Shown here: piece after piece, positions 42,643 through 55,100 of the stretch | Layout: every line of letters starts with the position of its first letter | Position numbering within the stretch: position 1 is the stretch's first letter | NCBI GenBank assembly: GCA_964019425.1 | Contig: OZ025810.1 | Span: 372,001 to 436,000, forward strand | Length of the DNA: 64,000 bases | Direction: 5' to 3' | From: Flectonema sp. DT1601 | Lineage: Eukaryota; Euglenozoa; Diplonemea; Diplonemida; Diplonemidae | Position numbers and translations under genes: made by a program | Notes under the pieces: model-generated | What the model was told of the DNA's origin: nothing | Database searches by the model: none | What the model saw: the letters and a program-made list of their open reading frames with translations, nothing else

Positions 42643-44673
42643 TTTGTTAGGTAGTGCAGTACCTTGTCGTGTTAAAATTATTTTTATTTATTTACGAAGC
42701 CTTAAAAAAAAAAGACATAAAAATAACCTGAAACAAATGACTACCTAAACCCACTAAAATAAAATAATGTAATATCGTGATCTCCTTTTTTCAGTAACTT
42801 CTCACTGAACTCATCTTTCCATACTTTTTTTTTTTTTTTTTATTTTCAACTGATGTAATGAAATAGTAGTATTTAACGGATTCAAAATAATTATTCATTT
42901 AAAACATAAAAAAAAAAAAAAAACATAAAACATAGAAAGACCCTTACCTACGCTTTCCTTGTTGAGGCTCAATAAGAGCGACCAAAAGGCTTTGAGGAAA
43001 AAGTGTAAAAAAAAAAAAGAACTGAAAGAGGAGGAACGAGAAAATATTACTAATTTTTTTTTTTACATTTTTTCATTGTATTTTTATCATAGTCAGGGAA
43101 TCTCCCATGAAAGTACCGCGAGACCCTCACCAATTGGATGATGCACAGTTTATGACATCATTTCGTCGAGGAGAATACTCCCCCCGTCTGTTGTCTGAAA
43201 AGTGGTTGCTGTCACTACTGATTCTTCAAAAAAAAAAAAAAAAAAACACATAATTCTTCTGTTTTCCGTATGTAACATGCTTTTCTTGCTCCACACTACT
43301 TACCGACAACTTCGTTCTTTTGTTCTGTTAGTGATACCACTTGGGGGATGGATTTATTTTTAAAAAAAAGAAAAAAAGTTTCGGTCATGAGAGGAAGAGA
43401 GAGGTAACGAAAAAACCGAAAAAGGTGTTTTTAGTTTAGTTTAGTTTTTGAAGGGGGTGTTATAAAGGTAAAAGAAAAAAAAAAAAAAGGGAAAAAAAAA
43501 CGAATCCCCCCAACTAATGAGATTTGGGGAGCTGTTTATTCCTTTCTCGTATAATCTGACAACCCCATTTGGGGCTGAGATTTCAAAAAAAAAAAAACAT
43601 AAATTAAAGGAATTGACAGCCGTGAGTACTGCAGCTCCTCTAAAAATTATTTTTTTAAGAAAGAAAAAAAAATAAGCGGGGACTGCATCTCGTTAATAAG
43701 CCGTAGTACGTCAAATATAATGCCTGGAATGAATCTCTAATGCTCTCCAAATAGTAGTTAACAGCTTGTACAAAATAACAATCCCCTTCTATCATGGAAT
43801 TATTCTTTTTTCACGAAATGGGTTTTAAGAAAGTTACTTTTTACATTAAAACAAGATAATTGAAAAGTGCCCTGCGGTGAGACCGCTCTAAAGCATCTCT
43901 TCGTTTCTTTGTTATGTCATTGCTTGTTTTAACTTTGAAGGGCGAAAGAAGCGCTCGGAAAGAATAAGAGGTCAGAGTCTTCTCTGATAACAATTACCGA
44001 CAAGGATCCTAAGTGTTATGTTAACAATATTCATGTCACAAAACAATACTAACTTCCCACTAACAAGACAGTGCAGATCGGCACAGCCATATCGAACGAA
44101 GTTCTGTAACAGTAATCATCAAGCAATGCTTTGCAAAGAAGACTAAGTTCCAAAAAGGGTAAAAAAAACAGAAATATAACACGCGAATTCCGCCTCAACG
44201 GAAATAATAACAAGCCAAAAGGGCCTTAGGGCTTTCGAGACTTGCAAAAATAAAATAAAAAAAAACTTCCTTTATTTGTCGGAAGAAGTAGTGACAAAAA
44301 AAAAAATAAAAATAAAAAAACACGAAAAAGTCAAAAGTATAATCCTCGTTGGCAGAAAGAATCCAACACAACGAGAGGAGTTAGGGATTATTGTAGAGAA
44401 GAAGATCGAGGATAAATTGAATGGAAAGGATAGTTTTTGACAATGTAAAAACAGAAACAACTTGACTGAAAAACATAAAGGGGGAACACGTAAACAACAA
44501 GCATTCTTCTGCGATCTCAGCGATCTCAGCCACGAGCTGAATATGTTCGCGGACAGACCAACAGAAAAGAAGTTATTATTTACTCTCTTTCAATCGCTAC
44601 TCAAGTAGGGTGTGATTACGTCTTTTCTCACTAGCAGCTGTAAGTAGACTAGACGAGGATGTTTGTGCACGAC

Positions 44674-44705
<32 letters not shown>

Positions 44706-45883
44706 AGTAATAAATTGTTACATAACTTCATAATCTCTTTATTCTTTTTAGCGTGTGAATTGGCAACGCCTAAAAACAGAACTGCGAGTATTATTTCGTT
44801 TGTTATCTTTCGGATGGGAGTGAAGTCATAAAAAAAAAAAATAAAAAAAACTGCCGATGATCGAAAACAGTGGTGGCCAGCACTTGGGTTTTTTTTTTTT
44901 TCTATCAACGTATGCGACCGTATTCTGTCGGCGTAAAACAGCGTTAAAAACTGGTTTAAAAAAAAAATCGGATAAATCAAAATGGCACCCTTGCGGATAG
45001 AATTCATCTACCGCCTAAAGCAAAAGTAGTGCATCCATCACTTAAGATAAATACGAAAATTCTCATTTCAAAAAAAAAAACAACAAATTATTTATTGAAA
45101 AGAGAATTTCTTGCCATCGGCTGCCGTGGCGATGCTGAAGTTACTTAGTACGTTTGTTTATTTTGCTTTTTTCAGATTTGGGAGGTACTCACCATAATGC
45201 AAACTTGAAACTTGTTAAAAAACTACAATAGAGTTCGACCAAACGGAGAGAACGAGTTTTTTTTTTTTTTTTTTTTAAACAGCAGCGGAAAACTCTAAAA
45301 GCAACACCCAACAAAAAAATGAAAAATACGACAACAGTGAGCAAACAGACTTTGCAAAATACGTCACTAAAGAGTGGATAGTGTGCGAGACACGTACCTG
45401 TTATACGAGGCCAGTCTTAGTGACAGTGCTTCATAAACAGGGAACACCTTGTACCGTGGAAAAAAGAGAAAAAAAAAAAAAAAAAAAAAGGTTAGGTTGA
45501 CATTAAAAACCTAACGCCGTGCTGTCTTTGGGACGCACACGGCGAAGGTTCCTTTTTGATTTTGTTGGTGTGCCATGTGACTTCTAGTTGTCCTATCCGC
45601 TTATTCATAATCTGTTCTCTCCTTTTTTGATCTTTCTTTTATTCTGTCCTAAAATTAAAACACATTTGCCCAGCTCCAGGTGGAAGGCTTTAAGGGAAGG
45701 GGAAAGGAGGGAAGGTTTGTTTTCCTTTTTTTTTTTTTTTCGTTTCAAAATAAATCAACGCGCTGCCTAAGAAAGAGCAAACAAAACAAAACAAAGGGAG
45801 AAAAAAAACCCAATACGGTCTTTTTTTTTTTTGTGTGTGGGTTTTATAGAATTGATGAAAAACTGCAGTGACTAGATGTGAAT

Positions 45884-45917
<34 letters not shown>

Positions 45918-47181
45918 AACAGAAACAGAAATTGCGACGAATTCTAAAAACAGCTTCACAACGATGGCTGCCTTGCGTTAGATAGCACCATCTCTAAGAA
46001 AGTTATCAACATTAGAATATTACAAACAAGACTGTTGTAGCACAACGCTGAGACTCATTGTCTCAAGCACACCAGCTATTTCAGACCTGTTTGGCGCAAC
46101 TGTTGCATTAAAACTAAAGTAAGAAAGTTTTTTTTTTTTTTTTTTTTCTAAAAAACGTCGTAGGTAGTCAGAACGCTTTTAGCTCGGAGCTTAAACACAT
46201 CCAATCTCAGATGTAATAAAAAAGGTAAAGGAAACATAACTCTGAATAAGAGCAGTTAGAATATGAAGTAGCTAGCATCGGATGAGGCACGGGATTGCCT
46301 TCCACGATGAACCAAAACCATTCCTTTGTATGAACCGACACGAATATCGACTACGGCAAAGACTACCAGTTGTCAAGTGATTTACTTAATTACACACAGT
46401 ACTCCTTCTTGGAAAACTATGTGTTATTTAAATCAGTTGAAAAACCAGTTGTCTTTTCCCGTGCAGCAGTACTGCAACAGCGTAGCTCGGAAGAGAATTA
46501 TTCCGTAGCAGTTCATCAGAAATAATAATAATTCACCGTGGTACCAATAATAAACTGTTTTTAATGAACATACCGACACTCAGAAGAGCGACAACCAACG
46601 ATCGGGACCATTATGTTAACCCGATCAGTTGGAGTGTGGGTTCACAAAAAAACAGCACAAGCAGGAAAAAAAAATAAAAATATAACCAAAACTTAAACTG
46701 ATCAGTGAAAGAAAATAAAGTTCATTCCTTTCATTGTTTACATGTCTGTGGATGAAATCTTAGCAAGGAATTCGCAGCTAGTTCTTAAACTTCCGTAAGC
46801 TACTTTTTGAACAAAAGCCAGTAACAGATTTACAACACTGTGAAACACCAACTGCGAATCTCACCACGGTAAAACAGGAAACATCGAAAAAATTTAAAAG
46901 GGAAAAGGGAGCAGCAGGCGTTTTTTTTTTTTTTAGCCGAATAACAAACCAGTGAAATGCAGAAAAATATAGCGAATGGAATCACTTGGGGTAAGATAAT
47001 TACAAGTTTAAGGTTTTAAAGATAGGGGGAAAAAAAAAACATAAAATTGATTGAGATTTTTTCACAAACGAGACAAAACTACTATTACAATATAAGTGGT
47101 AATTCCTTTGGAATAATAATAATATTATTTTCTTATTATTGACTACAATGGTCTTAAGAATCGTAAAAACTTATAATTTTT
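42643..47181. other. Long intergenic DNA, no gene established
   Basis: About 4.5 kb with very many A and T runs (for example near 42833, 43229, 44673, 45257, 45470, 45887 and 46131). Small frames on both strands are low-complexity Lys/Phe-rich products of these runs. No tRNA, no repeat related to the rest of the window and no spliced coding stretch were found by eye. It could hold regulatory DNA, an RNA gene or small spliced genes that I cannot see. Confidence 0.5.
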
Positions 47182-47595
47182 CTAGTGGGAAATGGCGGTT
47201 CCGAATGAGCCGCTTCCTTCACTAACGACTTCCTCAATATCAGCAAAGTGACGAGGAGAGTCATTATCACTGAAGGATGTTACAGTGCGTAGGTCCTCAA
47301 ACAAATCATCGTCAGGTAGGGACGCTTCAATTTCAGATGGTTTGTTCATTACGTTCTTTCCGCTGTCTAATTTAATTACCCATCTTCCTTCAGATCCAGA
47401 TGAGGTAACCAACACGCCATCTCCGTTCTTTACGTGTACTCTTGTTCCAGGAACCAAGGATCCTTTTCTCTCCATCGGAATTACCTGCTCAACTTCAATA
47501 GTTCCCTCAACATGAATGTTTGCGTGATTCTTAAATATGTTTCTTGGCTTGGAGCGTGGGCTCGCTGACGCGTCGGCCGAGCAGCATTGTCCCAT
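47182..47595 (-). CDS. Small, probably N-myristoylated/palmitoylated protein
   Basis: A 137-residue single-exon protein beginning MGQCCS. Gly2 and Ser6 fit an N-myristoylation site, and Cys4 and Cys5 are likely palmitoylation sites, so it is probably attached to the inner face of a membrane. Residues 45-90 look like a small SH3/Tudor-like beta barrel (PGTRVHVKNGDGVLV, GRWVIKLDSGKNV). The C-terminal third is acidic and Ser-rich. No family is recognised. An acceptor-like TTCTTCTCAG about 37 nt upstream of the ATG suggests a 5' UTR intron. Confidence 0.7.
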   Translation of the reverse strand: MGQCCSADASASPRSKPRNIFKNHANIHVEGTIEVEQVIPMERKGSLVPGTRVHVKNGDGVLVTSSGSEGRWVIKLDSGKNVMNKPSEIEASLPDDDLFEDLRTVTSFSDNDSPRHFADIEEVVSEGSGSFGTAISH

Positions 47596-48381
47596 TTTAT
47601 TTTTTTTAAAAGTAAAGGTCGTTTAAAGAATCTGAGAAGAAAAAAAAAAAAAAAAATTCATCAAAATAGCAATCCAATGACGTCCTCCCTCTTTATGTGA
47701 TTATGTAATTACGTGTGAAGCTCATTTTCTTTCTGTGATATCTATTGATTTTTTTTTTTTGTGTAAAAAAAAGGTTTGTTTTTTGTTAATAAGAATCGTA
47801 TACACTATCACGGCATCCGCCTATCACATGGCGGAAGTGAATGAATCGAAGTAAAATATTAATATTGCAACTCAAAAAAAAAAAAAAAAGAAAACACTAT
47901 TTCTTCTAACAAAATGAGGAAGACTGCAAAAAAGAAAGAAAGCAACTCAACAAGGAAACTCTAACCACACGCATATAACCGTCACTATCACTGACGTGGA
48001 GTAATCAACACGTTTTTTTTTTTTTTTTTTTTTTTTTTGTCACTCAAATTTACAACTAAGTGTTGTGACTTGTCGCAATAAAAAGAGTGTTTTTATAAAA
48101 CTGATATAATAAAATATCCAAATAAAATAAAGTTCTCTTCAAGCTTCACGTTGCTTAGATCACTTCTCTTTGTCAGTATTCTTCCATTTTCTTTTTCTTT
48201 CTTTCTGTTTTTTTCTCTTTTTTTTTTTTTTTTTGGTTTCATTTTCTCTTTTTTTTTTTCCTTCAATCTTTATTTTTTTTTTTTTTTTCTTTGTTGTTGT
48301 TGTTTCCTCCTTTAATCTCCTATTCTAATTTTTTTTTTCTTTCATTTTTTTTTTTTAAAAAAAAAGTAGGTTACACCACAA
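47596..48381. other. Intergenic DNA, no gene seen
   Basis: About 0.8 kb. Many T runs lie in 48015-48360, just downstream of the stop codon of the GPR180-like gene; on the minus strand these are A-rich tracts in its 3' flank. No gene recognised. Confidence 0.5.
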
Positions 48382-49842
48382 CTACTCCTTAACAATTTTC
48401 TTACCGCTGATTAGACCACCAGCTCCCGGAAGCATTCCACTCTCCCATGCGGTACTGAGTTTGGCATAGGCAGACTCATCCTTAAGAAACTGATGGCTGA
48501 GCACAGCCAGACATATTGCTTGTACTACCAAAACACCAATTACCACTATACGATGACGGTGGTAGTGAGGAGATAAGTTGGCGACAGTAACTGCAACAGG
48601 AAAGGTAACAAACCAAAGAGAACCAAAGATAAGCAATTTAATTAAGAATGAAACTAAGCTTTGTTGGGTGCTCTTGGTACGAAGCTTTCTGATAGTAGCG
48701 AACATTGACAGTCCAAAGAAGGCGAACAGAATTAATCGAATTCTGATTAAAGTAGTTCCTGCTTCAGAGTCAGAGTCGTGGAACTTTGTGAAGTCATCAT
48801 CAGACAGTTTGTTTAAGAATATTAAGAACATTACGTAGCATACTAAACCAACAAGACAAAGTGCTAACAAGTTACCCAACCAATTACCACTCTGAACAAG
48901 TCCTCTCGGATTTCTAAATATCGTAGCGACTGACTGCCCACGTTTAGCATCAGCTCCCTGCTCAACAAGTGTCCAACCACTCGCAAGACAAATCAACACA
49001 AATGAGATTATCAAAGCACAAATTCCTTCAGACAACTCAGACAAGAAGTCTAAAATAAAAACACCTCTTCCATTCAGACTGTAAATGAGCTGGTGGACCA
49101 ACTCAAAGACAAGTGACAACAGCTGCAGGAAGTACGCAATGGCGAAGAGCTTCACTACAAGATGAACCTTTTTGTGATGTTCCATTGTGAGAGAAAGAAC
49201 AGAGCAGCAGTAACCAGCATGGAAGCAAAGAGCTGTCAACACTAAAATGTAAACAGTTGGAAGCCAGTGTTCATCAGCAGGGAGGTGATTACCGCCCGGG
49301 TTGAGCATCTGAATTTCGTAAGCCATTGGAGCGACTCTGGTGTTGAATTGCTCGAGAGCGCAGTCAGCAGATATTAAAAACCATCCCTTTGAACGTTCCG
49401 TGTGCTCAATCTCCCATTCGAAGGACCATTCAATTTTATTACCCTTCTGAGTAGTCCACGTCTTGGCATTCTTAGCAAGATGATTGTAGCCATAATCGAT
49501 ATTAGACCTAGCTGCTTGTTGTTCTCCTGACTTTGAACCAATTTGCACGACAGTGTGTGCGGCCTGTACTTTGTCCATGCATGCTGGTGCCTTGTGATAT
49601 TCATCCCACTTATCGTCGTTAAAAAGATAAAGTGCTGGTGATGTCATCCAATTCTGATCACTAGCGCTGTACGTGACCTTTCCTTTAATCATTGACTTTC
49701 CAACCGCAAAAGTATACTTAGAAATCTCATATTCAGGTCCATGCGTTTCGTCACCAGCAGATAAGTGAAAAGAGCCAGATACCTTCTTTGCACCTGCTGA
49801 TACCAGCAGTGCGCACAGGGCAACCAGCCCGGCGAGTTTCAT
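48382..49842 (-). CDS. GPR180/TMEM145-type seven-helix membrane protein
   Basis: A 486-residue single-exon protein. A signal peptide (about 18 residues) precedes a luminal beta-sandwich domain (about 20-185) of the GOLD/ITR type, with the family hallmark GGNHLPADE near residue 185 at the entry to the membrane part. Seven hydrophobic helices follow (about 195-445), starting WLPTVYILVLTALCFHAGY, and then a short cytosolic tail. Members of this family sit in the secretory pathway or plasma membrane; a ligand is not generally established. A splice-acceptor-like TTATTCAG lies 16 nt before the ATG, so the 5' UTR is probably spliced. Confidence 0.87.
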   Translation of the reverse strand: MKLAGLVALCALLVSAGAKKVSGSFHLSAGDETHGPEYEISKYTFAVGKSMIKGKVTYSASDQNWMTSPALYLFNDDKWDEYHKAPACMDKVQAAHTVVQIGSKSGEQQAARSNIDYGYNHLAKNAKTWTTQKGNKIEWSFEWEIEHTERSKGWFLISADCALEQFNTRVAPMAYEIQMLNPGGNHLPADEHWLPTVYILVLTALCFHAGYCCSVLSLTMEHHKKVHLVVKLFAIAYFLQLLSLVFELVHQLIYSLNGRGVFILDFLSELSEGICALIISFVLICLASGWTLVEQGADAKRGQSVATIFRNPRGLVQSGNWLGNLLALCLVGLVCYVMFLIFLNKLSDDDFTKFHDSDSEAGTTLIRIRLILFAFFGLSMFATIRKLRTKSTQQSLVSFLIKLLIFGSLWFVTFPVAVTVANLSPHYHRHRIVVIGVLVVQAICLAVLSHQFLKDESAYAKLSTAWESGMLPGAGGLISGKKIVKE

Positions 49843-50616
49843 CTTCTCACAGGGAGGTCTGAATAATGTAAATAATAATTTTTAAACAACACACTTAACA
49901 TCAATTTTCAAGCAAAACCAAAACTACATAAGGAATACAACAATCAAAAAGTGTCGGCGAAACGACTTTAAACAACTAAGAAGGGAACTCCTCACGGAGG
50001 AATTGCCTGTGGATACCAAACTCACATACGTCGTTTCTCGAGGGGAAAAGGGGGGTGAAACTTTGACAACGTAAAAAACAAAATTAAAATATTTGTAGTT
50101 GTTAATCATAAAAAGGGGGGTGAAACTTCCAAGAACATTCATCCGATGGTTGGCTGTTCATTGTTTTCGATTTGATCTTCTTCGATATACAACACGTGAA
50201 CAACAGCAAGGCTCTCTCTTTGTATCACATCTTCCATTGTATGCAAACGAAATACATCGCCACGGAATTTCTTACGAAACTACAAACGAAATTGGTTCTG
50301 TGAGCACCACATTGGGGATCTGTTTAAACACAAACGATTGATTGATTGAGCTCTGGTCAGGAACCCTCTTATGAGGACCCAGCGAAAATAGGTTTATATA
50401 GAAACAAACAAGTTAAGAAAACGACCGGAGAACTTCGGGCAGATAAATTTTTTTTGTTAAAAATGGGGAAAAAGTAACATCAGGGATAGACCAAGAGTTA
50501 TTTTATATCATAAGGGAGGGAGGGCAACAAGAATAAGGAAATACAGGGTCAGATAATCATGACAACACGTACTACTGCCTGTCACAAATCAACAAGAATA
50601 TCGTACGGTGATAAAA
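49843..50616. other. Intergenic DNA, no gene seen
   Basis: About 0.8 kb; short frames on both strands (49924-50142, 50099-50341) lack coding character and known partners. Unlike most other gaps it has few long homopolymers. Confidence 0.45.
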
Positions 50617-51828
50617 CTAGCAAGCCATTCTAACTTTTGCCGGATCTTTTATTGTAGGTCTGACTAAACAGGTAACCGGAAGATCAAAGCTCCAAAGCGA
50701 ATAGTTCGGTGAGCTAGCATTGAACTTGCCGACTCTCAACGGACGCTGATCTGGTGTGACAGAAGTTTTTTCCTCAAAAGGGAGCTCCTCAGCGGAAGCA
50801 TCTATTCGAGCATCCTCATGAGAAACAATTGCTGTTTGAACTCCCATGTCTGCTTTCGGTACTGTAGGACGAACAGCATAGACTGGTGCTGGGGGTTCAC
50901 CTCTGGGTCTCATTACATGTCGTGTCTTCTTAGGAATAGTTTCAACAGGTTCAGACTCTTCTTCAAATATCTCTTCCTCAGGTAGGAGTACTTGAGTTGG
51001 GGGTTCCCAAGTACGTTGAGGTTGTTGCCGAGTACTTTTCAAACCTGAATTCATGTAATAACTGAGGTAGTGCCGCAGTGCCTGTCGGTCCGCTCCATTT
51101 CCCTGAGGAGGAGGAGGACTCACAACGGTTCTCTTTTTTGGTTTTGGTTTTGGTTTCGGCTTTGGTTTTACGACTTCCACAGGAGGTGGCGGTGGTTTTT
51201 CCTTCTCGGGTTCTTCCTTTGGTCGTCTGACGAACGGCGATCCGGTTCGTGCATTTCGGTACATCGCAAGCTTCACATCCGGAGTGATATATCCAGTTGG
51301 TCGCTTTAAAGAGTTTTGCTTAAACAAATCAATCTTTGTACCTGACACGTCATACAGCGGGAGTTCTGTTCCGTTTATTTGATTCTTAAGATAATTTATC
51401 ACGCGAACTATGTAGTGGTTACCAAGGTGATTGCTGTTGTTTCGGGAGTCGTGAGACTCCATAAAGAGTAACCCTGGTTCCTTAGCTCCCGCTTCCATGT
51501 TCAATAATGTGACATTCTCACCTTTCTTTCCCTTAGTAACGTAGGCGCTTGATATAGAAGTCAGTGGAACTACTCTGGTTAAAGGTGGTTTACTGGTTTT
51601 TAAAAGTGCAGTATCATCTTCTCTACTCAAGAAAAGCGTTGGGGGATTGGTATTTGTGGTTACTATTATGACTCGTTTATTTAAATGACCTTTACTGTTC
51701 GACTGAATGCAGTGTTGATATCCGTCAATTTTGTTCATCATTCCGATAATATTTTTCAGATGACTTGGAACAGTAACAGGCATGATCTCGTCATCCGAGA
51801 GAGGTATTCTTACACCTAGTGCGGCCAT
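50617..51828 (-). CDS. Proline-rich protein of unknown function
   Basis: 403 residues from the first Met. Residues 1-185 look folded and beta-rich (possibly PH-like, not certain). A low-complexity linker follows, with PPPPPVEVVKPKPKPKPKPKK and a second PPPP, then an acidic Glu stretch and a polar C-terminal half. Proline runs suggest SH3- or profilin-type partners. The frame stays open 14 codons upstream of the Met to a good acceptor (CTCTTTTCAG), so a 5' exon could add residues. It lies next to the myosin gene on the same strand; a cytoskeletal link is only a guess. Confidence 0.72.
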   Translation of the reverse strand: MAALGVRIPLSDDEIMPVTVPSHLKNIIGMMNKIDGYQHCIQSNSKGHLNKRVIIVTTNTNPPTLFLSREDDTALLKTSKPPLTRVVPLTSISSAYVTKGKKGENVTLLNMEAGAKEPGLLFMESHDSRNNSNHLGNHYIVRVINYLKNQINGTELPLYDVSGTKIDLFKQNSLKRPTGYITPDVKLAMYRNARTGSPFVRRPKEEPEKEKPPPPPVEVVKPKPKPKPKPKKRTVVSPPPPQGNGADRQALRHYLSYYMNSGLKSTRQQPQRTWEPPTQVLLPEEEIFEEESEPVETIPKKTRHVMRPRGEPPAPVYAVRPTVPKADMGVQTAIVSHEDARIDASAEELPFEEKTSVTPDQRPLRVGKFNASSPNYSLWSFDLPVTCLVRPTIKDPAKVRMAC

Positions 51829-52105
51829 GTTACTAACACACTTTACATAACTTGTGGTAGCAGCAGCAATCTGAAAAGAGTATTGAAATAAATTATAAAA
51901 ATGTCGTTAAAAAACAATTCACTTAAAAACACCAGAACTCCAAAACAAACGTAAACAGAAGTTGTACAGCTTACATGGGGAACATATATTAGTTAAAGTC
52001 GTACATGGGAAGGGAGAGCTATTTAGACAAACAGCCAACAAATAAAAAAAACAAAAGCTGGAACTTTTTCTAATTAAAGATAACGAAGCCACATGATTAA
52101 CAAAA

Positions 52106-55100
52106 CTAACTACCATATCGAGAATTAACTGGACTACGTCGAGAAGGGGAACCGACAGGTGTTGTCATCCCCCTGAGATAAGGATTTCCATTCATATTTG
52201 AATCACGATCTATTCTTAAGGACTCATAAGGCGTTTGTGGAACGCTAATTGGATGAGGTACTGTAACAGACTGTGGTGGTGACAAGAACAAAGCTGATGG
52301 ATGAAGTGCGTTGCTCTGCGTAGTGTGAGTTACTTCCCTGACTTGTACCTCATGATGATAACGCCGAGTATATTTATGAGTTGGGGTTTGCGTACCATCC
52401 TCGTATTGCATTCGAAGTCTGGTGAATTCATCTTCCCGAAGTCTCTGAAGTTTCTTAATTTCTTTATTTCGATGTTTTATTTTTGCTGAACGAACATTTG
52501 CAGCTACTCCCAACTTGTTCCAACCATCCATTACAACAGATCGAAGTTTATTAAATGACAACAGCTCACGACGATAGGTTTGAAGTCTTTTTATCATTTC
52601 ACGATAAATTAAATGTTCCAAGTTAACTAAAACTTGTCTAAAATTATTTTCTGTTGACTGAACAAGAATTGTTTCCGCAGCAGAGCGGGTAGTTGAGAAG
52701 CTTCTATTGATCAATTGTCTAGCAGCGTGTTCTTCATTTCTGATGTTGATGTGATGTGTATCTAGTACTTCAATAATCCACTGGATACCAGCTTCATAAA
52801 ACAAGTCTAACATTACAATAAATGTTCCTTGTAAGTCAGTCAAACCTTCTGAGTGATTCTCAATAACCTTTTCTCTTGCTGCAGCTTCATCAGTTGTGGT
52901 TAACCGATTCATCGTATGCACTAATTGCTTTGCTTCTTCAGCCTTTCGTAATTTCTCTTGTTCAATCTTCCGTTGTTGTAGTTTTTCTCGAAGCTTCGCT
53001 AACCTTTTATCCGCACACGCCGAATCATACAAAGCCAACGGTTGTAACTCTTTAAGAAACACATTTGAACTCCCCAATGAATTTTTAAATGCAATGGTGT
53101 CAGGGGTGACATGAAGAGAGCAAAATGGAGGAATGATCAAGTTCGATCCCGGATACGGGGATATTTTAGAAGTGTCTAAAACCTGACTAACGCCAGCTAC
53201 GAGAGTTCCGCTTGCTGACTGCGGGATGGGTGCTGGAACATATACTGTCGCCTCACCACGATCACTTACTAAGGAATTCACATCACCGTTGATAGGACAA
53301 CAGAAACCTTCTACTGGTGAAGCTGTCACTTCTGACAACGCAACAGCGAGACAAATTGTTTTGACCCATTTACCAACAGTGTCTGTAGAAGTAGCTGATG
53401 AGCTTATATTTGATAATATCTCTTCACAAATAGGTGTGTTGTCGTTACCAAACAACGCAACGTTAACATCATTCCCCCGCAATGATAACAACAACTTTAA
53501 CAGATTGCGAGAAGGGTTCTGTTCTCCAACCTTTGGGGTTATTACCGCTTCACATATTTCACACAACATGGATCCGACGTCGTATTGGCTTTGTAGGTTT
53601 TGTTCCCATTCTGTAAGGACGTCACCCTGTTTAGAGAACCAAAGGTCTGATAATTTACTGCATAATGATTCTAGATCATTTCTGTTTATTGTTTGATTGC
53701 TGAACTTTATATCTGGTTGTACAACAGTAGGTCTGGTCTCATCCCATGTGTTCTTTATAGCATTGTGAATATGATCAACTTCAGTGTCTGAGAACGCCTT
53801 TACTCCTTCCGGAACTGTCCAGTTCTCAGAGTGTTTGTCTAACTCTAGCATGGCTCCTTGTTTCTTCTGAGCGAACATTTCTAGTGTTTTTGCTCGTTCC
53901 AGTCGTTCTTGTTCTCTTACTTTTCTAATCTCGGCACTTCGCTGTAGCCATTGTCGACATTTCTGTTGAATTGCTCTTGCGTTTGTGTGAAAAACCAACA
54001 CTGTTCGTTTATAAGTAATCAGTGAAATTGACAATTGATAATACGCTGCTTTCTTTATTGTGTTGCAGTGGTCTTTTAGTATTTTATCACGGACTGCTTC
54101 AAGATGCTGACTGGCTTCATTCTTAAGAAACATTTTTGTTAAACCAGCTTGTGCTTTTAGTTTTTCGATACCAGCAGCTTCGCAAACTGACAGACAAAAT
54201 TTTGATTTTGTTTTGGTGTCCGCATCTGCGGGTGGATATTTCTCTGGAGGGACGATTACTCTGAATCGGGAGATGAACTTTTCGAATGTTGGACGAACAG
54301 GGAAACCTGCTTTTCGGATTTTAACCGTACCGAGCACACCGCTAGACTCCAACTGAACCATCATTTGCACTCCATGAACCTGTAGAGGTTTCTTGTTTGG
54401 ATGTGGTTTCACACATCTTATCCAATGAGGGTTTGTTGTATTGATTAACGTCATTAAAGAGTCCAATTGTTTTCTAAAGAATCCTCCAACAGTATCTTTC
54501 TTCGCATTTTCATCAGGAGCCTCGATGAGGTTTGCAATAAAAGGAATACTACTGGCACGCATTAGTAATCTCATTGCGGGTTTTAGTGTATCTCTGTTCT
54601 TGTCGAGCCATCCCTCGACGGTGTAGTTGACAGAAGCGGCGTAGTGGTTGATGACGAATGAATTTTTTGAAAATTTTTTAACAAAAAAAAATGGATTTTT
54701 TCCATTTGTATCCTTCACTTTGTCTAAAAATTGCTGATCCGAACCCTTACCAAGAGAACACTCATCGTCCAGAAGTCCAAAGACGCCTGTTCGGGATCGA
54801 AGAAGGTTCAGACACGGTAGGTTATCAGGTCTTACCACCTCTGTGACATCTATACCTTCACCTTTACACTCTGCCATGTCTTTTGTAAATATAAAATCAT
54901 TGTAGTGGTTTTGAAGTGTTTCATTCGCTAAGTTAATACAAATCTGTTCGAAAGTGTTGATTTCGAAATCTTCAAATCCAAAGATGTCGAGTAGCCCAAT
55001 CCAGTTTTCACCTGTTCCACGGTCAGTTGTTTTGTTGATAGCGTCAACCTCCCATTGAAACAGCTGGTCATAAAGAGACTTAACTAACGCGTCTCTAACA

